Positions 60,269-64,000 of a DNA stretch of 64,000 nt are shown here, in pieces. A program made the position numbers and the translations under genes. The notes below the pieces were generated by a model. The model did no database searches and had not been told where the DNA came from. It saw only the letters and a list, made by a program, of their open reading frames with translations. Numbering within the stretch: position 1 is the stretch's first letter; each line of letters starts with the position of its first letter. The stretch is from Ideonella sp. (lineage in GTDB: Bacteria; Pseudomonadota; Gammaproteobacteria; Burkholderiales; Burkholderiaceae_C), in assembly GCA_015075545.1 (NCBI GenBank), contig JABTUC010000001.1, positions 1,054,001 to 1,118,000 of the forward strand, read 5' to 3'.

Positions 60269-61108
60269 CTACTTCGAGGTTTCCCGATGCGCTTCGCCGC
60301 TGCGGCGCGGCCGGATCGGCGCCGCGCGCACGCAGTTGCGGCCGGCCTTCTTGGCCGCGTAGAGCGCGAGGTCGGCGTCGTGCACCAGCGCGTCGAGCGT
60401 GCGGTCGTCGCCGCCGTACGAGGCGACCCCGACGCTGACCGTGATGCCCACCTTCTCGCCGTGCCAGTCGAGCCGCCCGCCGGCGACGCGCTCGCGGATG
60501 CGCTCGGCCACGTCGAGCGCGCCCAGCGGGTCGGTGTGCGGCAGCAGGATCACCAGCTCCTCGCCGCCGAAGCGCGCCATCAGGTCGGTGGTGCGCAGCG
60601 TGGCGCGCACCGCGCGCGCCACCGCCACCAGCAGCTTGTCGCCGCACAGGTGGCCATGCAGGTCGTTGATGGCCTTGAAGTTGTCGGCGTCGATCAGCAG
60701 CAGCGCGGCGTCCTCGCCGTAGCGCTTGCAGCGCTGCCACTCGCGCTCGGCAATCTCGAAGAAGTAGCGCCGGTTGTGCACGCCGGTGAGCGCATCCTGC
60801 GTCGCCAGCACGGCCAGCCGGGCGCGCGCGCGCTCGAGCTGGAACAGCAGCCGCAGCACGACGGCGCCGATGCCGGGCACCAGGATCAACGCCGACAGCG
60901 CGCCGATCTGCGCCGCCGCCGCCGGCGAGCCCTTGCCCAGCGCCATCACCAGCAGCGGCGCCAGCATCGCGAAGATCGGCACCAGCACCACCGTCACCAG
61001 CATCAGCGCCGGCATGTAGCCGAGCTGCACCAGCGTGCGGCTGGCGCGGGTGATCCAGTCCGACTGTGACGGCAATTCGTGCGACACGGTGGAAGTCATT
61101 ATCCCCAT
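60269..61108 (-). CDS. Membrane diguanylate cyclase (GGDEF)
   Basis: A 279-residue protein with two N-terminal membrane helices (LMLVTVVLVPIFAMLAPLLV and IGALSALILVPGIGAVVLRL) and a C-terminal GGDEF domain. The active-site motif is GGEEL (RFGGEELVILLP near 187) and the inhibitory I-site RTTD lies five residues before it. Both metal and GTP features (DADNFKAINDLHGH) are present, so it should make cyclic di-GMP and be product-inhibited. The sensor part is only the short membrane region. ATG 61108 is used; MTSTV at 61099 is an alternative. Confidence 0.92.
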   Translation of the reverse strand: MGIMTSTVSHELPSQSDWITRASRTLVQLGYMPALMLVTVVLVPIFAMLAPLLVMALGKGSPAAAAQIGALSALILVPGIGAVVLRLLFQLERARARLAVLATQDALTGVHNRRYFFEIAEREWQRCKRYGEDAALLLIDADNFKAINDLHGHLCGDKLLVAVARAVRATLRTTDLMARFGGEELVILLPHTDPLGALDVAERIRERVAGGRLDWHGEKVGITVSVGVASYGGDDRTLDALVHDADLALYAAKKAGRNCVRAAPIRPRRSGEAHRETSK

Positions 61109-61347
61109 CCATCACCAACGCGCCATCGCGGCAGCCACCGCGTTCACAGTGCGCGACGGCACACGCCCGACGCGCCCCCCTCATTCGAAGGCCCCACGCT
61201 TTCCCCACCTCGGCGCCAGGTCGCACCGGGCTTTGCGCTGATCACACCCGGCCGCAGGGCCGCGCCGCGAGCCCTTGACACGGATATCGGTTTGTCGCTA
61301 GGCGGTGGCCGTCTGGGGCCAACACCGCACGCCCTTAGACTGCGGCG

Positions 61348-63192
61348 ATGGCTGTCGATTCCTCCCCTGCCTTGCGCGCTCCGCGCGCCGCCACCCGCGC
61401 CGCGGCCGCCAAGGGCTCGGCGCGCTCGCTGTCGGGGCTGCTGCCGTTCCTGCGGCCGTACCGCGGCCGCATCGTGCTGGCGCTGCTCTTCCTGCTCGGC
61501 GCCGCGGCCAGCACGCTGGTGCTGCCGGTGGCGCTGAGGTCGCTGATCGACCAGGGGCTGGTCGCCGCCGACCCCGGCCAGCGGGTGATGGCGCTGCGCG
61601 AGCACTTCGGCGCGCTGTTCGTCGTCGGCGCCGCGCTCGGGGTGTTCTCGGCGGCGCGCTTCTACATGGTCACCTGGATCGGCGAGCGCGTCACTGCCGA
61701 CCTGCGCAACGCGGTGTACGGCCACGTGCTGCGCCAGAGCCCCGAGTTCTTCGAGACCACGCAGACCGGCGAGGTGCTGTCGCGGCTGACCACCGACACC
61801 ACGCTGGTGCAGACGGTGGTCGGCTCGAGCCTCAGCATGGGGCTGCGCAACTCGGTGATGGGCGTCGGCGCGCTGGCGATGCTGATCGTCACCAACCCCT
61901 ACGTGATGACGCAGGTGCTCGGCATCCTGGTGCTGGTGGTGCTGCCGTCGCTGTATTTCGGCCGCCGCGTGCGGCGGCTGAGCCGCGCCAGCCAGGACCG
62001 CGTGGCCGACGCCAGCGCCATCGCCGCCGAGGTGCTCAACGCGATACCCGTGGTGCAGGGCTTCGCGCAGGAGCCGCAGGAAACGCAGCGCTTCGCGCGC
62101 TCGACCGAGGAGGCGTTCGACACTGCGCGCCGGCGCACGGCGGTGCGCTCGGTGCTGGTGGCCTTCATCATCAGCGCCACCTTCGGCGCGCTGCTTTGGG
62201 GGCTGTACCAGGGCACGCAGGCGGTGCTCGGCGGGCGCATCACCGCCGGTCACCTCGGTCAGACGGTGGTCTACGTGATCATCCTGGTGTCCAGCGTCGC
62301 GGTGCTGTCCGAGGTCTACGGCGATCTGCTGCGTGCCGCCGGCGCCACCGAACGGCTGATGGAACTGCTGGCGGCGCGCTCGCCGGTGGCCGACCCGGCG
62401 ATGCCGCGCGCGCTGCCGGCGGCGCGCGGCGGCTCGGCGCTGGCCTTCGAGCAGGTGGGGTTCAGCTACCCGTCGCGGCCGCAGCACGCCACGCTGCGCG
62501 ACGTGTCGCTGCAGGTGCAGCCCGGCGAGACGGTGGCCGTGGTGGGCCCGAGCGGCGCCGGCAAGAGCACCCTGTTCCACCTGCTGCTGCGCTTCTACGA
62601 CGCCGGCAGCGGTGTCGTGCGGCTCGACGGCGTGCCGGTGCGCGAGCTGAAGCTCGCCGACCTGCGCGGCCGCATCGGCCTCGTGCCGCAGGACAGCACC
62701 GTTTTCTCGACCACCGCGATGGAGAACATCCGCTACGGCCGCCCAGACGCCAGCGACGCCGAGGTGATGGCCGCCGCACGCGCGGCGTTCGCGCACGATT
62801 TCATCGCCGCGCTGCCCGAGGGCTACGCGAGCCACCTCGGCGAGCGCGGCGTGCGGCTGTCGGGCGGCCAGCGGCAGCGCATCGCGATCGCGCGCGCGAT
62901 GCTGAAGAACCCGCCGCTGCTGCTGCTCGACGAGGCCACCAGCGCGCTCGACGCCGAGAGCGAGCGCATGGTGCAAGCCGCGCTCGAGGCGGCGATGAAG
63001 CACCGCACGACGCTGGTGATCGCGCACCGGCTGGCCACCGTGCAGCGCGCCGACCGCATCGTGGTGCTCGACGGTGGCCGCATCGTCGAGACCGGCCGCC
63101 ACGCCGAGCTGGTGGCGCGCGGCGGGCTCTATGCGCGACTGGCGGCGATGCAGTTCGACCTCGAGCCGGCCGGCGAAGCGGTGCGCTCCTAG
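61348..63192 (+). CDS. ABC exporter (fused permease-ATPase, MsbA-like)
   Basis: A 614-residue half-transporter. The six-helix type 1 exporter domain (residues about 45-330) is followed by an ATPase domain with Walker A VGPSGAGKSTLF near 396, the signature LSGGQRQRIAIARAML near 507, Walker B LLLLDEATSALDAESE near 527 and the H-loop IAHRLATV near 558. It acts as a dimer; lipids, peptides or drugs are possible substrates. A consensus -35 TTGACA lies at 61275-61280, but a matching -10 is weak. The gene is divergent from the diguanylate cyclase and lies 12 bases before thyA. Confidence 0.92.
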   Translation: MAVDSSPALRAPRAATRAAAAKGSARSLSGLLPFLRPYRGRIVLALLFLLGAAASTLVLPVALRSLIDQGLVAADPGQRVMALREHFGALFVVGAALGVFSAARFYMVTWIGERVTADLRNAVYGHVLRQSPEFFETTQTGEVLSRLTTDTTLVQTVVGSSLSMGLRNSVMGVGALAMLIVTNPYVMTQVLGILVLVVLPSLYFGRRVRRLSRASQDRVADASAIAAEVLNAIPVVQGFAQEPQETQRFARSTEEAFDTARRRTAVRSVLVAFIISATFGALLWGLYQGTQAVLGGRITAGHLGQTVVYVIILVSSVAVLSEVYGDLLRAAGATERLMELLAARSPVADPAMPRALPAARGGSALAFEQVGFSYPSRPQHATLRDVSLQVQPGETVAVVGPSGAGKSTLFHLLLRFYDAGSGVVRLDGVPVRELKLADLRGRIGLVPQDSTVFSTTAMENIRYGRPDASDAEVMAAARAAFAHDFIAALPEGYASHLGERGVRLSGGQRQRIAIARAMLKNPPLLLLDEATSALDAESERMVQAALEAAMKHRTTLVIAHRLATVQRADRIVVLDGGRIVETGRHAELVARGGLYARLAAMQFDLEPAGEAVRS

Positions 63193-63204
63193 AATTCGCC
63201 CGCC

Positions 63205-64000
63205 ATGACCTCGCCGCGCCCGATCCGCTCGCAGTACGAGGACTTCATGCGCCACGTGTTCGAGCACGGCGCGCTCAAGGCCGACCGCACCGGCACCGGC
63301 ACGCGCAGCTTGTTCGGCCACCAGATGCGGTTCGACCTGCGCGAGGGCTTCCCGCTGGTCACCACGAAGAAGGTGCACTTCAAGAGCATCGCGCTCGAGC
63401 TGCTGTGGTTTCTGCGCGGCGAGTCCAATGCCAACTGGCTGCGCGAGCGCGGCGTCACCATCTGGGACGAGTGGGCCAAACCCGATGGCGAACTGGGGCC
63501 GGTGTACGGGGTGCAGTGGCGAAGCTGGCCCACGCCCGACGGCGGCCACGTCGACCAGATCGCGCAGGTGGTGCGGCAACTGAAGACCGACCCCGACTCG
63601 CGGCGCATCATCGTCAGCGCGTGGAACGTGGCCGATCTGCCGAAGATGGCGCTCGCCCCGTGCCACGCGTTCTTCCAGTTCTACGTGGCGCCGGCCGAGC
63701 AGCCGGGAGCCCAGCGGCGCCTGAGCTGCCAGCTCTATCAGCGCAGCGCCGACATCTTCCTCGGCGTGCCGTTCAACATCGCCAGCTACGCGCTGCTGAC
63801 ACACCTGCTGGCGCAGCAATGCGACCTCGACGTCGGCGACTTCGTCTGGACCGGCGGCGACTGCCACATCTACAGCAACCACGTCGAGCAGGTCGCGACG
63901 CAGCTCGCACGCCAGCCGTTCGCCTACCCGGTGCTGCGGCTGAAGCGCTGCCCGCCGTCGATCTTCGACTACGCGTACGAGGACTTCGAGCTGCTCGAGT
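63205..64000 (+). CDS. thyA: Thymidylate synthase, 3' end outside the window
   Basis: The open frame begins at ATG 63205 and runs off the end of the window after 265 codons, close to full length for this family. It converts dUMP to dTMP using methylenetetrahydrofolate. Seen are [19 protein letters not shown] (residues about 27-45), [14 protein letters not shown], the [20 protein letters not shown] segment, the catalytic cysteine in [11 protein letters not shown], and [20 protein letters not shown] for folate and nucleotide binding. It starts 12 bases after the ABC exporter stop, and dfrA often follows in related genomes. Confidence 0.96.
   Translation, partial: MTSPRPIRSQYEDFMRHVFEHGALKADRTGTGTRSLFGHQMRFDLREGFPLVTTKKVHFKSIALELLWFLRGESNANWLRERGVTIWDEWAKPDGELGPVYGVQWRSWPTPDGGHVDQIAQVVRQLKTDPDSRRIIVSAWNVADLPKMALAPCHAFFQFYVAPAEQPGAQRRLSCQLYQRSADIFLGVPFNIASYALLTHLLAQQCDLDVGDFVWTGGDCHIYSNHVEQVATQLARQPFAYPVLRLKRCPPSIFDYAYEDFELLE

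Noticed and set aside
61144-63882. A 912-codon open frame on the minus strand
   Set aside because: It is antisense to the ABC exporter and thyA. Its composition (His/Arg/Gln/Ala runs) is typical of shadow frames in high-GC DNA, and the plus strand carries complete family motifs.

Overview
The window is very GC-rich (about 70% by eye), densely coded and built like a chromosome of a Burkholderiales betaproteobacterium. Supporting signs are the imuA/imuB pair behind a CTGT-N8-ACAG LexA box, a Bug-type solute receptor, a tonB-exbB-exbD-exbD locus, and many ATGA or TGATG gene overlaps. A Rubrivivax/Leptothrix/Comamonadaceae-like host is my inference; there is no rRNA here to settle it. No integrase, transposase, phage gene or CRISPR array is visible.

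Layout. 1-3040: exporters (MFS, split CHR chromate-transporter pair, LysE). 3050-5446: SOS-regulated imuA-imuB. 5556-8919: an esterase, a four-helix membrane protein and a glycine-rich secreted protein. 8938-12686: peroxide defence (ahpC-ahpD facing a rubrerythrin / Fe-S oxidoreductase / DUF3501 operon). 12900-15047: secreted haem c protein, NnrS, AhpD-like protein. 15161-20489: a periplasmic redox regulon (YceI, PepSY proteins, cytochrome b561, a broken DUF2271-ApbE chimera) with its two-component system. Three copies of one dyad operator tie this block together. 20556-22938: BenE benzoate transporter, a kynurenine-formamidase-like hydrolase and tRNA-Ala(CGC). 22972-27918: a frameshifted ggt, a Bug receptor, DUF169 and unknowns.

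27972-36637 is the most distinctive part. A class I (Bzd-type) ATP-dependent benzoyl-CoA reductase operon, bzdNOPQ followed by a hemerythrin gene, runs leftward from a promoter with a perfect FNR-type box. From the same 349-bp intergenic region an aerobic CoA-thioester monooxygenase/old-yellow-enzyme fusion gene runs rightward, followed by MarR and RidA genes. It starts from a promoter whose -10 lies inside a palindrome. The oxygen-free and oxygen-requiring ways of attacking an aromatic CoA ester therefore share one junction. The fusion gene carries two in-frame 90-bp tandem repeats in the linker between its domains.

36831-64000 is mostly housekeeping and accessory metabolism: thioesterases, a transglutaminase-like protein, a repeat-rich membrane protein, the TonB system, an MBL-SDR-GFA run, a MarR/MFS pair with two operators over its promoter, eda, chaC, miaA, a lipoprotein-type ABC transporter operon (permease frameshifted) with an AttH/CrtC-like protein, a diguanylate cyclase, an ABC exporter and the start of thyA.

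Three genes are interrupted: ggt (two single-base losses), the FtsX-type permease (one) and the DUF2271-ApbE chimera (in-frame stop). Whether these are biology or consensus errors cannot be told from sequence alone.
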